From assembly GCA_019309815.1 (NCBI GenBank), contig JAFDFO010000002.1, forward strand, positions 1 to 38,615: a DNA stretch of 38,615 nucleotides, given 5' to 3'. Under the pieces are notes generated by a model, which saw only the letters and a list, made by a program, of their open reading frames with translations, did not search any database and was not told where the DNA came from. This DNA is from Deltaproteobacteria bacterium (GTDB lineage Bacteria; Desulfobacterota; Desulfobacteria; Desulfobacterales; C00003060). A program made the translations under genes and the position numbers. Below are positions 18,009-27,950 of this stretch, one piece after another. Numbering within the stretch: the first letter of the stretch is position 1; each line of letters starts with the position of its first letter.

Positions 18009-18911
18009 ATGGAAGAGATTTCATTCGCAAGCCAGCTTCTCCAATACACCATAACCGGGATTACTGTTGGTAGCATCTATGCCATGGTGGCCATCGGGTT
18101 TAGCGTGATCTACAACGTTACTGAGGCCATCAATTTTGCACAGGGCGAATTTGTGATGCTTGGCGGCTTGATTATGGTTTTCCTTCAGGTTGCCTTGCAC
18201 ATACCCCTCGTTTTTTCATTCGCGCTCACGATCGTGGTCGTCACAGTAGTCGGCATACTTCTGCACCGTCTGGCTATCAGGCCTATTCGAGAGCCATCGG
18301 TTCTCTCCATGATCATAGCCACCATCGGGGCCTCTTTCTTCATAAGAGGGGCGGCCATGTTTATATGGGGAAAAGATCCCTTTGATCTGCCCCCCTTTTC
18401 CGGTCGAAATCCTATCGCTTTCTATGGCGCGATGATACAACCCCAGAGTCTGTGGGTTGTCGGCTTTCTCGTTGCCGTAGTGGTTGTTCTCACACTCTTT
18501 TTTGATCGCACCATCCTCGGGAAGGCATTACGGGCCTGCGCGGTCAACCCGAACGCATCGAGCCTGGTGGGCATCAACGTGAACTATATGATCCTCCTTT
18601 CATTTGCGCTGAGTGCAGCCATCGGTGCCATAGGAGGCATTGTGATCACCCCCATTTCTCTCATGGAGTATGATCGCGGGGCCATGTTGGCAGTCAAAGG
18701 CTTTGCAGCATGTGTGCTTGGAGGAATGGGGAGTTTTTATGGAGCCATCATAGGGGGCCTGATCATCGGACTTATAGAGTCGCTGGGAGCGGGCCTCATC
18801 TCATCCGGATACAAGGATGCTTTTGCCCTTTTGGTTCTGCTCTTTGTCCTCTTCCTCAAACCAAGTGGCCTGCTGGGCAGCATGGAGATTAGCAAGATAA
18901 AGGAATTCTGA
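18009..18911 (+). CDS. livH: branched-chain amino acid-type ABC transporter permease, LivH family
   Basis: TGITVGSIYAMVAIGFSVIYNVTEAINFAQGEFVMLGGL; multi-TM. Confidence 0.9.
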   Translation: MEEISFASQLLQYTITGITVGSIYAMVAIGFSVIYNVTEAINFAQGEFVMLGGLIMVFLQVALHIPLVFSFALTIVVVTVVGILLHRLAIRPIREPSVLSMIIATIGASFFIRGAAMFIWGKDPFDLPPFSGRNPIAFYGAMIQPQSLWVVGFLVAVVVVLTLFFDRTILGKALRACAVNPNASSLVGINVNYMILLSFALSAAIGAIGGIVITPISLMEYDRGAMLAVKGFAACVLGGMGSFYGAIIGGLIIGLIESLGAGLISSGYKDAFALLVLLFVLFLKPSGLLGSMEISKIKEF

Positions 18912-18944
18912 GTTTGTTTGGATTTCTCTTAGGCTTTCTTCACC

Positions 18945-19916
18945 ATGGATAGACTACCATTCAAAAAGAACAGGGACATTCTGCATCTGACGGGGTTCAG
19001 TCTAGGCCTCCTCTTGTTTCCTTGGCTTGCCCAGCATGTCTCCATTTTTTCCCATTACATGGATGTGATGGTCTTTGCGGGAATTTACAGTATCATGACC
19101 ATTGGCCTGTGTCTCCTCATGGGGTATGCGGGCCAAATTTCGTTGGGACATGCCGCGTTCTTTGGCCTTGGTGCCTATATCTCGGGGGTGGTCACTACAA
19201 AGTACGGGATCAATCCATGGCTATGTCTTCTCATGGGGATGGCAGTTTCTTCAGTCGTAGCCGTCATCATAGGAGCCCCCTCTTTGAAACTGAGAGGGCA
19301 CTACCTGGCCATGGCGACCCTGGCCTTTTGTATTATCATCACGATTGTCTTCAATGAGAATGTGGAATTGACAGGGGGCCCTGATGGACTTGCGTTTATC
19401 CCGGGAATGTCTCTTATGGGATATCCCCTCGATTCGATCGCCAAGTACTATTACCTTGTTTGGGGTTTTGTTCTTTTGTCATTACTTATCAGCCTCAATA
19501 TCATTCGCTCCAGGGTGGGCCGGGCCATGCGATCAATACACGGGAGCGAACTGGCAGCCAGCGCCATGGGAGTCAATATCTCTAAGTACAAGATCTACGT
19601 GTTTGTCGTTTCGGCTGTCATGGCCTCTGTGGCGGGAAGTCTTTATGCCCACTACCTGAACTTCCTTAGTCCCGCCAGCTTCGACCTCTTTGTGTCCATC
19701 AAGCTCCTGATCATGATCATTCTGGGTGGGATGCACAGTGTTTGGGGAGCAGTGGTAGGCGCAGCGCTTATTACTTTTCTAAATTACGAGTGGCTGCACT
19801 ACTTTGAGGAAGCCGAAGGCATGATATACGGGCTGATCATCCTGGTGATCATCATCTTTCTTCCCCGGGGGTTGGTCAGTGTGCCCGGGAAGGTAAGAAG
19901 GATTTGGACAAGATAG
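18945..19916 (+). CDS. livM: branched-chain amino acid-type ABC transporter permease, LivM family
   Basis: GLCLLMGYAGQISLGHAAFFGLGAYISGV; multi-TM. Confidence 0.9.
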   Translation: MDRLPFKKNRDILHLTGFSLGLLLFPWLAQHVSIFSHYMDVMVFAGIYSIMTIGLCLLMGYAGQISLGHAAFFGLGAYISGVVTTKYGINPWLCLLMGMAVSSVVAVIIGAPSLKLRGHYLAMATLAFCIIITIVFNENVELTGGPDGLAFIPGMSLMGYPLDSIAKYYYLVWGFVLLSLLISLNIIRSRVGRAMRSIHGSELAASAMGVNISKYKIYVFVVSAVMASVAGSLYAHYLNFLSPASFDLFVSIKLLIMIILGGMHSVWGAVVGAALITFLNYEWLHYFEEAEGMIYGLIILVIIIFLPRGLVSVPGKVRRIWTR

Positions 19917-19928
19917 AGTGGGTCGCTA

Positions 19929-20972
19929 TTACAAAGGCCAGTAGGATTCTTGGACTTTCATCACATCTTTCACGATTCCGGGTGCCGCCCCTTTTTCCAA
20001 ACCTTCCAAGTCATCAGCGCTCAAGATACTCTCTCCCACGAGCTCTTTTAAGACGGCCTTTGCAGACTCCCTGAGACCTGTAAGATGATACCCTCCCTCC
20101 AAGGTGATGGCCAGCCTCTCGGAGGCGCATTCCTTGGCAAGCGCCATGATCAGACGTGTCATGGCCGCGTAACCCTTTGGTGTGACCTGCATGCCTCCAA
20201 GGGGATCTGCCACGTACGTGTCAAACCCGGCAGATACAAAGATCAGTTCCGGCTTGAAAGCTCTCCCTATTGGACAAAGGATCTGCTCAAAGATCTTGAA
20301 AAAGTCAGCGTCCCCGTAACCTGAAGACAATGGAACGTTGACAGTGAACCCCATCCCTTCTCCGCGTCCGACCTCCCTCATACCTCCTGTCCCAGGATAG
20401 TGAGGATACTGGTGTGTGGAAAAATAGAGGACATCCGGGTCTTCATAGAAGCTGTTCTGAGTTGCGTTGCCGTGGTGGAGATCCCAGTCAATGATCAGGA
20501 TCTTCTTCAGCCCATGGGTCTTTATGGCGTAGCGGGCACCTAGGGCGACATTGTTGAAAAGACAGAAGCCCATGGCCCGATCTTTTTCCGCATGATGCCC
20601 GGGCGGCCTCACCAGGGCAAAACCGTTTCTTACGGTGCCGTCAAGGATCCTGTCCACCAGGGAAAACAGACCACCCACGGCCAGGCTGGCTGCCTGATAC
20701 GAAAGGGATGTGGTCTGGGTATCAGGATCAAGTGACGCGTGGGGCTTCCCGTCCGTGGCAGCTACCCTCTGGATATGGGAAGGGCTGTGGATCCATGCCA
20801 GCTCATCGTGAGTGGCAGGGCGTGGTGAGATTGTCACAAACCTTCCTGCCATGTCTTCCGCTTCAATCATCTCATAGATAACTTGCAGACGCTCGGGGCT
20901 TTCAACGTGAGGAAAGCCGGCAAGGTGCTGTTTGTAAAGGTCGTGGCAGACTATGCCCGTCTTTGACGACAT
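19929..20972 (-). CDS. histone deacetylase/AcuC-like family protein
   Basis: GFPHVESPERLQVIYEMIE...LVRPPGHHAEKDRAMGFCLFNNVALGARYA...ILIIDWDLHHGNATQ...GFDTYVADPLGG. Start at 20972. Confidence 0.9.
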   Translation of the reverse strand: MSSKTGIVCHDLYKQHLAGFPHVESPERLQVIYEMIEAEDMAGRFVTISPRPATHDELAWIHSPSHIQRVAATDGKPHASLDPDTQTTSLSYQAASLAVGGLFSLVDRILDGTVRNGFALVRPPGHHAEKDRAMGFCLFNNVALGARYAIKTHGLKKILIIDWDLHHGNATQNSFYEDPDVLYFSTHQYPHYPGTGGMREVGRGEGMGFTVNVPLSSGYGDADFFKIFEQILCPIGRAFKPELIFVSAGFDTYVADPLGGMQVTPKGYAAMTRLIMALAKECASERLAITLEGGYHLTGLRESAKAVLKELVGESILSADDLEGLEKGAAPGIVKDVMKVQESYWPL

Positions 20973-21001
20973 AATATGCTCCTTGGTGTTTGAGGTGGCG
21001 T

Positions 21002-21027
21002 GTGCCTTGGGCCTTGCGCCTTGCGCC
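21002..21027. repeat. iterated GCCTTGCG-type repeat
   Basis: gtgccttgggccttgcgccttgcgcc in the 5' region of the HDAC-like gene. Confidence 0.6.
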
Positions 21028-21137
21028 ATAAACCTTAATCTCACACCTGACAAGACATTACAAGAATTGAAGCCGCGGTTGGTATTCTCTCGGGGAAGTC
21101 TTTATTGGTGCTGACCAGCACCTCGGGCTTTGATCTT

Positions 21138-21284
21138 TCAAGACGCACAGAGTTGACCGCCGCTTTTTTCGTTCGCCTTGGCTATACGCTCCAGTAGCCT
21201 TTTGAACCAGCCCTTCTTCACATCCTGTTCAGGCTTTGCTACATGTTCACATCGTATCAAAGGGCGGTTCTGTTCACGCGTCAT
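21138..21284 (-). CDS. small protein (48 aa) with Cys near the C-terminus
   Basis: MTREQNRPLIRCEHVAKPEQDVKKGWFKRLLERIAKANEKSGGQLCAS*; AGAGGA upstream. Below the ORF-track cutoff. Confidence 0.45.
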   Translation of the reverse strand: MTREQNRPLIRCEHVAKPEQDVKKGWFKRLLERIAKANEKSGGQLCAS

Positions 21285-21460
21285 TTCTTCTCATATCCTC
21301 TGGGTAGATAGCAGCCAACGCCTTATCGTTTGTTTGCACAAAATACTGTTGCCAGGCCAGCTTGTCAACAGCATTCGCCGCTTTTCCCCTTGACAACAAG
21401 TTGTTACCGCACTACACCCGATGGCTACCACGCTTATAAGAACCTCATAGCCGATATCCC

Positions 21461-21967
21461 ATGGGAATTAGAACACATAGAAGCCAGGCTCCAAAGTCGC
21501 TAAGAATCGCCGTTTTGACTGTGTCGAGCACCCGCAGGCTGGCCGACGACAAAAGTGGGCATTGGATCAAAAAACGGATCCAGAAAAAACAAAGAGTGGT
21601 TTTTCACAACGTGATTTCCGACAACAAGGAAGTCATTGAATACACAATCCGAGCAGTCATTCAAGAACATAACCCTCACGCAATCATAGTGACCGGAGGG
21701 ACTGGCATCAGTCCCAATGATGTTACCATCGAGGCGATCCGACCCATGTTCACCAAAGAACTGACAGCCTTTGGCCCCCTTTTTGCCCAGCTGAGCTACG
21801 AAAGAATCGACTCTGCAGCACTCCTCTCCCGGGCCACTGCCGGCGTGGTGGGGCAAACCATGGTCTTTTGTATACCCGGCAGCATAGACGCCTGCAAGCT
21901 TGCCTGCAAAGAACTCATCTTCCCTGAACTGGGCCACCTCGCAAGGCACGCGCACGAAATTCAGTGA
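21461..21967 (+). CDS. moaB: molybdenum cofactor biosynthesis protein, MoaB/Mog family
   Basis: LRIAVLTVSSTRRLADDKSGHWI...IIVTGGTGISPNDVTIEAI...FCIPGSIDACKLACKELIFPELGHLARH. Confidence 0.9.
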   Translation: MGIRTHRSQAPKSLRIAVLTVSSTRRLADDKSGHWIKKRIQKKQRVVFHNVISDNKEVIEYTIRAVIQEHNPHAIIVTGGTGISPNDVTIEAIRPMFTKELTAFGPLFAQLSYERIDSAALLSRATAGVVGQTMVFCIPGSIDACKLACKELIFPELGHLARHAHEIQ

Positions 21968-22000
21968 GAGGGAAGAAACGGTTTCTGGGCTCTGAGGAGA

Positions 22001-23629
22001 CTATTGCCACCCGAAGATGGTGCCCCGGTCCAAGCTTCGGTATTGAATCGCCTCAGAGATATGATTCGCGTCAACCTTCTCAGCTCGTTCCAGGTCCGCA
22101 ATCGTTCTTCCAATCCGCAGGATCCGGTTGTACGCCCGAGCCGAAAGCCCCAGTTTGTCAATCGCCGCTTCGAGCAGTCTGTGGGAATCCCGGTCAACAG
22201 TGCAATGTCTTCTGATCTGACGGTTGGTCATCTGAGCATTGCAGTGAATCTTCGTCCGTCTTAACCTCTCGGACTGGATGGCACGTGCCCGATTCATGCG
22301 CTCCCTGATATCGGCAGAGGTTGGGGCATCCTGCTGGCTGGCGAGATCCCTGTAAGGGACACCGGGCACCTCCACGTGAATGTCTATGCGATCCATGAGT
22401 GGACCAGAGATCTTGGACCGATACCGATGGATTTTCGTATAGGTGCACGTGCATTCGTGATTGGGATCAGAGAAATACCCGCAGGGACAGGGATTCATGG
22501 CAGCCACGAGCATGAACCTGGCAGGATAGGTTATGCTCATTAGGGCACGTGCAATAGTGACATACCCGTCCTCCATAGGCTGACGCAGCACCTCAAGCAC
22601 ATTCTTCTTAAACTCCGGGAGTTCATCCAGAAAGAGAACACCATTGTGCGATAGACTCACTTCTCCGGGTCTTGGGGTATGTCCCCCGCCAATAAGCCCC
22701 GCATCGGATATAGTATGGTGCGGAGAACGAAATGGTCGACGTGTGATCAGGGCCTGGGACTCTCTCAGCATACCCAACACACTGTACACCTTGGTCGTCT
22801 CGATAGCTTCTTCGAAGGTGATTGGAGGCAGGATCGTTGCCAGGCGTTTTGCCAACATGGTTTTTCCTGCCCCAGGAGGGCCGACCATAATGACGTTGTG
22901 CCCTCCTGCTGCCGCTATCTCCAATGCCCGTTTTACATGTTCTTGACCTTTGACTTCAGAGAAGTCAATCTCGTCTGGGTCTGCTTCCTGAAAAATGGTT
23001 TGGATGTCTACAGATTCGGGCTGAATGGCCCTCAAGCCGCACAGGTAATCTACGAGTGTACCCAGGGTGGGCACTGGGAGCACTTCTATCCTGTCTACCA
23101 CTGCCGCTTCCGGCGCGTTATCTTTCGGGAGAATCATGCCCCGACAGCCGGAGTTTCTAGCCAAGAGAGCTATGGGGAGTGATCCGCGCACCGGCTTGAC
23201 GCGTCCGTCCAGGGAGAGTTCGCCTAGGATCAAGAACTCGGCGAGTCGGTCCTGGGGCACGATCCCTGAGGCACACAGGATGCCCAGTGCAATGGGGAGA
23301 TCAAAGCCTGTCCCCTCTTTCTTGATATCAGCAGGCGCGAGGTTGACCGTGATGCGATCATCCGGAAACCTGTAACCGGAATTGTTGATTGCAGATTTGA
23401 CCCGGTCTTTGCTTTCTTTTACAGCCACCTCTGGCAGGCCCACCGTGGTAAAGCTTGGAAGTCCTTGCCTGATATCAACCTCAACCTCCACGACATAGGC
23501 ATCAACCCCCAATACTGCGCTGCTCAAGACCCGAGAAAGCAAAATATCCTGACTTCCGGAAAGAAATGCTGATTCTTGGAGTTTATTGTTGAGTAATCCG
23601 GGTTGACTTGTCCCCAAACCGTGATGCAA
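22001..23629 (-). CDS. YifB/ComM family Mg-chelatase-like AAA ATPase
   Basis: [47 protein letters not shown]...[23 protein letters not shown]. Actual start may be the TTG at 23543. Confidence 0.92.
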   Translation of the reverse strand: MHHGLGTSQPGLLNNKLQESAFLSGSQDILLSRVLSSAVLGVDAYVVEVEVDIRQGLPSFTTVGLPEVAVKESKDRVKSAINNSGYRFPDDRITVNLAPADIKKEGTGFDLPIALGILCASGIVPQDRLAEFLILGELSLDGRVKPVRGSLPIALLARNSGCRGMILPKDNAPEAAVVDRIEVLPVPTLGTLVDYLCGLRAIQPESVDIQTIFQEADPDEIDFSEVKGQEHVKRALEIAAAGGHNVIMVGPPGAGKTMLAKRLATILPPITFEEAIETTKVYSVLGMLRESQALITRRPFRSPHHTISDAGLIGGGHTPRPGEVSLSHNGVLFLDELPEFKKNVLEVLRQPMEDGYVTIARALMSITYPARFMLVAAMNPCPCGYFSDPNHECTCTYTKIHRYRSKISGPLMDRIDIHVEVPGVPYRDLASQQDAPTSADIRERMNRARAIQSERLRRTKIHCNAQMTNRQIRRHCTVDRDSHRLLEAAIDKLGLSARAYNRILRIGRTIADLERAEKVDANHISEAIQYRSLDRGTIFGWQ

Positions 23630-23984
23630 AGAATGCCAGAGATTCCTATAAAGGCAATCCTGTTTTCTTGCGGATGAAATGCGGAGGTCACATTAGTAGC
23701 CCTAGGTAGGGGGTATTGGAACTGTCTTTTGGGATGAGCATGTGTTCAAAACGTCCAGGAATCCAGCCATGCGATCCCACAGAAGTCCTGGCAGGCCGGC
23801 CTGGAAGGGAGCGGCTCCTGTTGCAAAATGGACACAACCCCAACCTGCGACGTGTACCTTTCTACACACCTGGCGTGTACAGCATAACATCACACTTCAA
23901 AAAAAGACAAGGGGCGCATCGCTCCTTTCTCCTTAATATTCAGCTGGTTATATTTCTGGAGTTGCGTTTCCTCCAAAATATTGC

Positions 23985-24013
23985 TTGACGTGGTATGGCA
24001 GTTGCTATACTAA
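23985..24013 (+). promoter_or_regulatory. sigma70-type promoter of lpxC
   Basis: TTGACG (23985-23990), 17-nt spacer, TACTAA (24008-24013). Confidence 0.6.
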
Positions 24014-24108
24014 ATTTTGTTTTGCCAAAAAGGTGTCCTTGCCGTAGGCCCATTGAGCCGTCGGCTACAACAGCGACAAGGCGACCGAGATCTGAAAGGA
24101 CAATCGAA

Positions 24109-24981
24109 ATGTATTCTAATCAGCGGACTCTGGTCCGACCCGTTCAATGCTCAGGCGTTGGACTCCACTCGGGCAAGAAGGTGAATTTGACGATTAAGCC
24201 TGCGCCAGTCAACCACGGCGTTAAATTCGTGCGGACAGACTTGCCCCACAAACCAGTTATTGGCGCTCATTTTCGAAATGTCATTGACACGAGCCTTGCA
24301 ACCACGCTCGGAACAGATGGTGTCATTGTGTCGACCGTGGAGCACCTGATGGCATCCTTTGCCGGACTCTCGATCGATAATATTCTGGTCGAGATGGATG
24401 CCTATGAAGCCCCTATTATGGATGGAAGTGCGGGCCCATTTACCTCGATGCTGCTGGAAGCCGGAATCAAAGCCCAATCAGGGAAGCGGTTTACTTTTGT
24501 GGTGAAGAAGCCTATTGAGATGGAGGAAGAAGACAGGAAGGTCGCACTCCATCCCTCAGATACCCTCAAGATTACCTGCACCATAGATTTTGAGCACCCG
24601 GTTGTGAACCGTCAGTCATTTACTATTTCACTCACCGACAGCCTTTTTGAAAAGGAGATCAGCCGGGCCAGGACATTTGGATTCCTGCATGAGGTAAATC
24701 ATCTAAAGAAAAACGGATTTGCCCGAGGGGGCTCTCTCGACAATGCCGTGGTCATCGACAAGGACAAGATATTGAATCAGGAAGGACTTCGCTATAAAGA
24801 CGAGTTTGTCCGCCACAAGGTGCTGGACTGTATTGGCGACCTTTCTTTGCTCGGAATGCCCTTTATCGGTCACATCGTGGCGCATAAATCGGGACACGCG
24901 CTTAACCATGCCTTGTTGAAAAGGTTTATAGACCAAAAAACCTGTTGGGAAACCGTACACATTCCTGCTATTTCTCCCTAG
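24109..24981 (+). CDS. lpxC: UDP-3-O-acyl-N-acetylglucosamine deacetylase
   Basis: QRTLVRPVQCSGVGLHSGKKVNLTIKPA...STVEHLMASFAGLSIDN...MDGSAGPF. Start ATG 24109 with GAAAGGA. Confidence 0.93.
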   Translation: MYSNQRTLVRPVQCSGVGLHSGKKVNLTIKPAPVNHGVKFVRTDLPHKPVIGAHFRNVIDTSLATTLGTDGVIVSTVEHLMASFAGLSIDNILVEMDAYEAPIMDGSAGPFTSMLLEAGIKAQSGKRFTFVVKKPIEMEEEDRKVALHPSDTLKITCTIDFEHPVVNRQSFTISLTDSLFEKEISRARTFGFLHEVNHLKKNGFARGGSLDNAVVIDKDKILNQEGLRYKDEFVRHKVLDCIGDLSLLGMPFIGHIVAHKSGHALNHALLKRFIDQKTCWETVHIPAISP

Positions 24982-25047
24982 CACCGCCATATCCGTAAGC
25001 CTTAAATCCCTTGCCATCGAAAACCTTTTTGGTTATTGTAATTCCTT

Positions 25048-25608
25048 ATGCAGAAAAGGATTTTGATATTTGCGCTCTCTTTGTTTCTGTTGGTTTCGGG
25101 CGTGGCTTGGGGTCAAGATGCCAGGATAACCGACGTTATCGTCACCAACACCAGGGACGACCTTGTTTTGTATTTCAGGGTCGAGGGCTGCTTCACACCC
25201 GACCTTCAGCAGGCGATCTTGAACGGTGTTCCCACCACCTTTACCTTTCTAGCTGCGCTTGACCGTGTTCGGGGTCTTTGGAACGACAAGACTCTATCCA
25301 GAATGGAGATTCACCATACGGTCAAGTATAACAACCTGAAGAACGAATTCGTGATAACCCGCAGCGAACACGGTGACAAGCCGGTCGTTGTCACTTCCGT
25401 GTCCGAAATGAAGAAGGTCATGGCCGAGGTCGAGGATCTCAGGATTGCCAAGCTCGAATCCCTGAAGAGAAACCACCGCTACCAGGTCAGTGTAAAGGCA
25501 GAACTCAGCAAAATTACCCTCCCGTTCTATCTGCATCATGTATTTCGTTTCTTTCTGTTTCTGTGGGATTTCGAGACTGACTGGTACACGACGGATTTCA
25601 TATACTAG
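25048..25608 (+). CDS. DUF4390 domain protein
   Basis: Signal peptide, then ARITDVIVTNTRDDLVLYFRVEGCFTPDLQQAILNGVPTTFTF; located directly before the ntrY-like gene. Confidence 0.75.
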   Translation: MQKRILIFALSLFLLVSGVAWGQDARITDVIVTNTRDDLVLYFRVEGCFTPDLQQAILNGVPTTFTFLAALDRVRGLWNDKTLSRMEIHHTVKYNNLKNEFVITRSEHGDKPVVVTSVSEMKKVMAEVEDLRIAKLESLKRNHRYQVSVKAELSKITLPFYLHHVFRFFLFLWDFETDWYTTDFIY

Positions 25609-25620
25609 AACCCTATCCCC

Positions 25621-27834
25621 ATGGCACAACTTTCAGAAGAAGAACTCCGGCGCCGCAAGCGCGAACGGATCATTATACTGATCCTGATCGTAGTGGTTAT
25701 CCTTATTTCGTACGCCGGGACCAGGGTCCTCCGTTTTGGAGCGGGGCTTCCCATCTCCAACACGGTTATCATGTTGATCCTCATCAATATCAACATGCTT
25801 GTGTTGTTGTTACTGATCTTCCTGGTCTTCAGAAACGTGGTAAAGCTTCTTTACGACCGCAGGCGAAAGGTCATGGGAGCCAAACTGCGTACAAAACTTG
25901 TCGTTGCCTTTGCCAGCCTCTCCCTGATCCCCACCATCCTTCTGTTCTTCTTTTCGATCCAGTTCATAACCTCCAGTGTGGCGTTTTGGTTCAACGTGCC
26001 TGTGGAACACTCTCTGGAAAAATCCCTGGAGGTTGGCAAACACGTGTATCAGACGGTCACGGAAAATAATCGCTTCTATCTGGAACGGATCGCTTATCAG
26101 ATTGCCCACAGGAATCTGATGGAAGAGGCGAACAGAAGAGCGCTCACCCGATATATTCGGGTTGCCCAGAGGGCTTTCAACATCCATGCAATCGAGGTCT
26201 ATTCTACCCGCTCAGAACGAGTGGCACTGGCCCTCGACGCAGACTTGGAGGGCAATCCATTTGGTGCAGTGTCAGCAGACGCCATACAGAAGGAATTTCG
26301 TGAAGTCAATTTTACGACAGTGTCGGACCATCTCCCGTCAGGTGAAATCGCCAGAACCCTGGGATGCATTCCGACCGATGCAAGTCCGGATGAGGCCATC
26401 GGTGTAGTGGCTGTCACCACAATTATTCCACCCAGCCTTGCTCAGAATCTGGGTGCTATTTCTCGGGGTTTTGATCAATACCAGCAGATGAAGATGATGA
26501 AATGGCCCATTCAAGTCAGTCACGTGATCACACTCTCTATAGTAGCCCTGCTAATCATATTCTGTGCAACCTGGTTTGGGTTTTACCTGGCAAAAACCCT
26601 GACGATTCCTATCCAGGAACTGGCTGAAGGGACCCGGCGGGTGGCAGAAGGAAACCTGAATTTTACTATAGACAGGGGTACCGACGACGAAATGGGTACA
26701 CTGGTTGACAGCTTCAACAAGATGACCCGTGATTTGAGAGCGGGCAAGCAGCAGCTTGAACTATCCGCCCGCCAACTCATGGAGCAAAACATTGAAATTG
26801 AACAGAGGCGGATTTACATGGCGACCGTCTTGAGAAACGTCTCCACGGGTGTCATTTCCGTTGATGCCGGAGGGTTCATTTCAACGATCAACAAGTCAGC
26901 AGAGAAGATGCTCGGGCTCAAAGCGGAAGAAGTGCTCAATCGAAGCTATAAAAAGGTGCTGACCCCTCAACAGCTGGCGTTGGCCGATGACTTCATAGAA
27001 GATCTGGCAAACAGCCCCGAAAACTCCGTGGAAAAAGCCGTCAGAGTCACTATCGAACAGACGCCCCGCGCCTTCATGGTCCATGTCACCGCTCTCAAAG
27101 ATGACAAGGATCGTTACATGGGCATGGTGTCTGTCTTCGATGACTTGACAGAAATCGAGAGAGCCCAACGGATGGCGGCTTGGCGTGAGGTAGCAAGGCG
27201 AATTGCTCATGAGGTGAAAAACCCTCTTACGCCCATCAAGCTCTCTGCACAAAGACTCAAGCGGAAGTATAGTGATCAAATTGAAAGCGACGATTCTGTT
27301 TTTGTGGAGTGTACCCAGACTATCATCGACCAGGTCGATCAGATAGGTAATCTGGTGAGCGAATTTTCTGCCTTTGCCAGGCTTCCTGCAGCGACTCCTG
27401 AGCCGTGCCATTTGCCGGCGATTGTGGAAGATGCCACAGCTCTTTACCGGGAAGCCCAGCCTGATGTCTCATTTGAGATTCATTCGGAACCGGATATTCC
27501 GCAGCTCAATCTAGACAGAGAGCAGATGAAACGCGTCATGATTAATCTGATTAACAATGCCATTAGCGCCATGAATGGCAAGGGCACCATTGGCGTAACA
27601 TTGAGCTACGATGGAATCCTAAAAATTGTGCGACTCGAACTGAGTGACACAGGGCCGGGCATTTCCCAGGAAGACAAGATTAGGCTCTTTGAACCTTACT
27701 TCTCTACCAAAAAGACCGGTATGGGCCTGGGACTCTCTATTGTCAGCACCATTGTTGAAGACCACAATGGTTTCATTCGGGTCCAGGACAATCAGCCGAC
27801 GGGAACGAAGTTCATTATCGAATTACCAGCATAG
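25621..27834 (+). CDS. NtrY-like sensor histidine kinase (HAMP, PAS, HisKA, HATPase)
   Basis: HAMP after TM; VARRIAHEVKNPLTPIKLSAQRLKRKY H-box; GMGLGLSIVSTIVEDHNG. Confidence 0.9.
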   Translation: MAQLSEEELRRRKRERIIILILIVVVILISYAGTRVLRFGAGLPISNTVIMLILININMLVLLLLIFLVFRNVVKLLYDRRRKVMGAKLRTKLVVAFASLSLIPTILLFFFSIQFITSSVAFWFNVPVEHSLEKSLEVGKHVYQTVTENNRFYLERIAYQIAHRNLMEEANRRALTRYIRVAQRAFNIHAIEVYSTRSERVALALDADLEGNPFGAVSADAIQKEFREVNFTTVSDHLPSGEIARTLGCIPTDASPDEAIGVVAVTTIIPPSLAQNLGAISRGFDQYQQMKMMKWPIQVSHVITLSIVALLIIFCATWFGFYLAKTLTIPIQELAEGTRRVAEGNLNFTIDRGTDDEMGTLVDSFNKMTRDLRAGKQQLELSARQLMEQNIEIEQRRIYMATVLRNVSTGVISVDAGGFISTINKSAEKMLGLKAEEVLNRSYKKVLTPQQLALADDFIEDLANSPENSVEKAVRVTIEQTPRAFMVHVTALKDDKDRYMGMVSVFDDLTEIERAQRMAAWREVARRIAHEVKNPLTPIKLSAQRLKRKYSDQIESDDSVFVECTQTIIDQVDQIGNLVSEFSAFARLPAATPEPCHLPAIVEDATALYREAQPDVSFEIHSEPDIPQLNLDREQMKRVMINLINNAISAMNGKGTIGVTLSYDGILKIVRLELSDTGPGISQEDKIRLFEPYFSTKKTGMGLGLSIVSTIVEDHNGFIRVQDNQPTGTKFIIELPA

Positions 27835-27840
27835 CCATTT

Positions 27841-27933
27841 ATGATTGATGATTTACGATTGATGATTGAAAGTGAAACGGTTAAATGTACTGGAGGGAAG
27901 AAGAATCAATATTCAATCATCAATAAACAATCC
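27841..27933. repeat. iterated GATTGATGATT repeat forming an inverted pair
   Basis: atgattgatgatttacgattgatgattgaa; ATTGATGATTGAA (27858-27870) / TTCAATCATCAAT (27912-27924) perfect 13-bp inverted repeat. Confidence 0.7.
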
Positions 27934-27950
27934 AATTAGGGGGTGGACCT

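Noticed and set aside
23897-23940. A-tract next to GGGGCGCATCGCTCC, possible - strand terminator
   Set aside because: Stem is weak and imperfect, and no - strand transcript unit is evident.
23702-23988. Small ORFs on both strands between comM and lpxC
   Set aside because: No good RBS, low-complexity or non-protein-like translations. Only the lpxC promoter is supported here.
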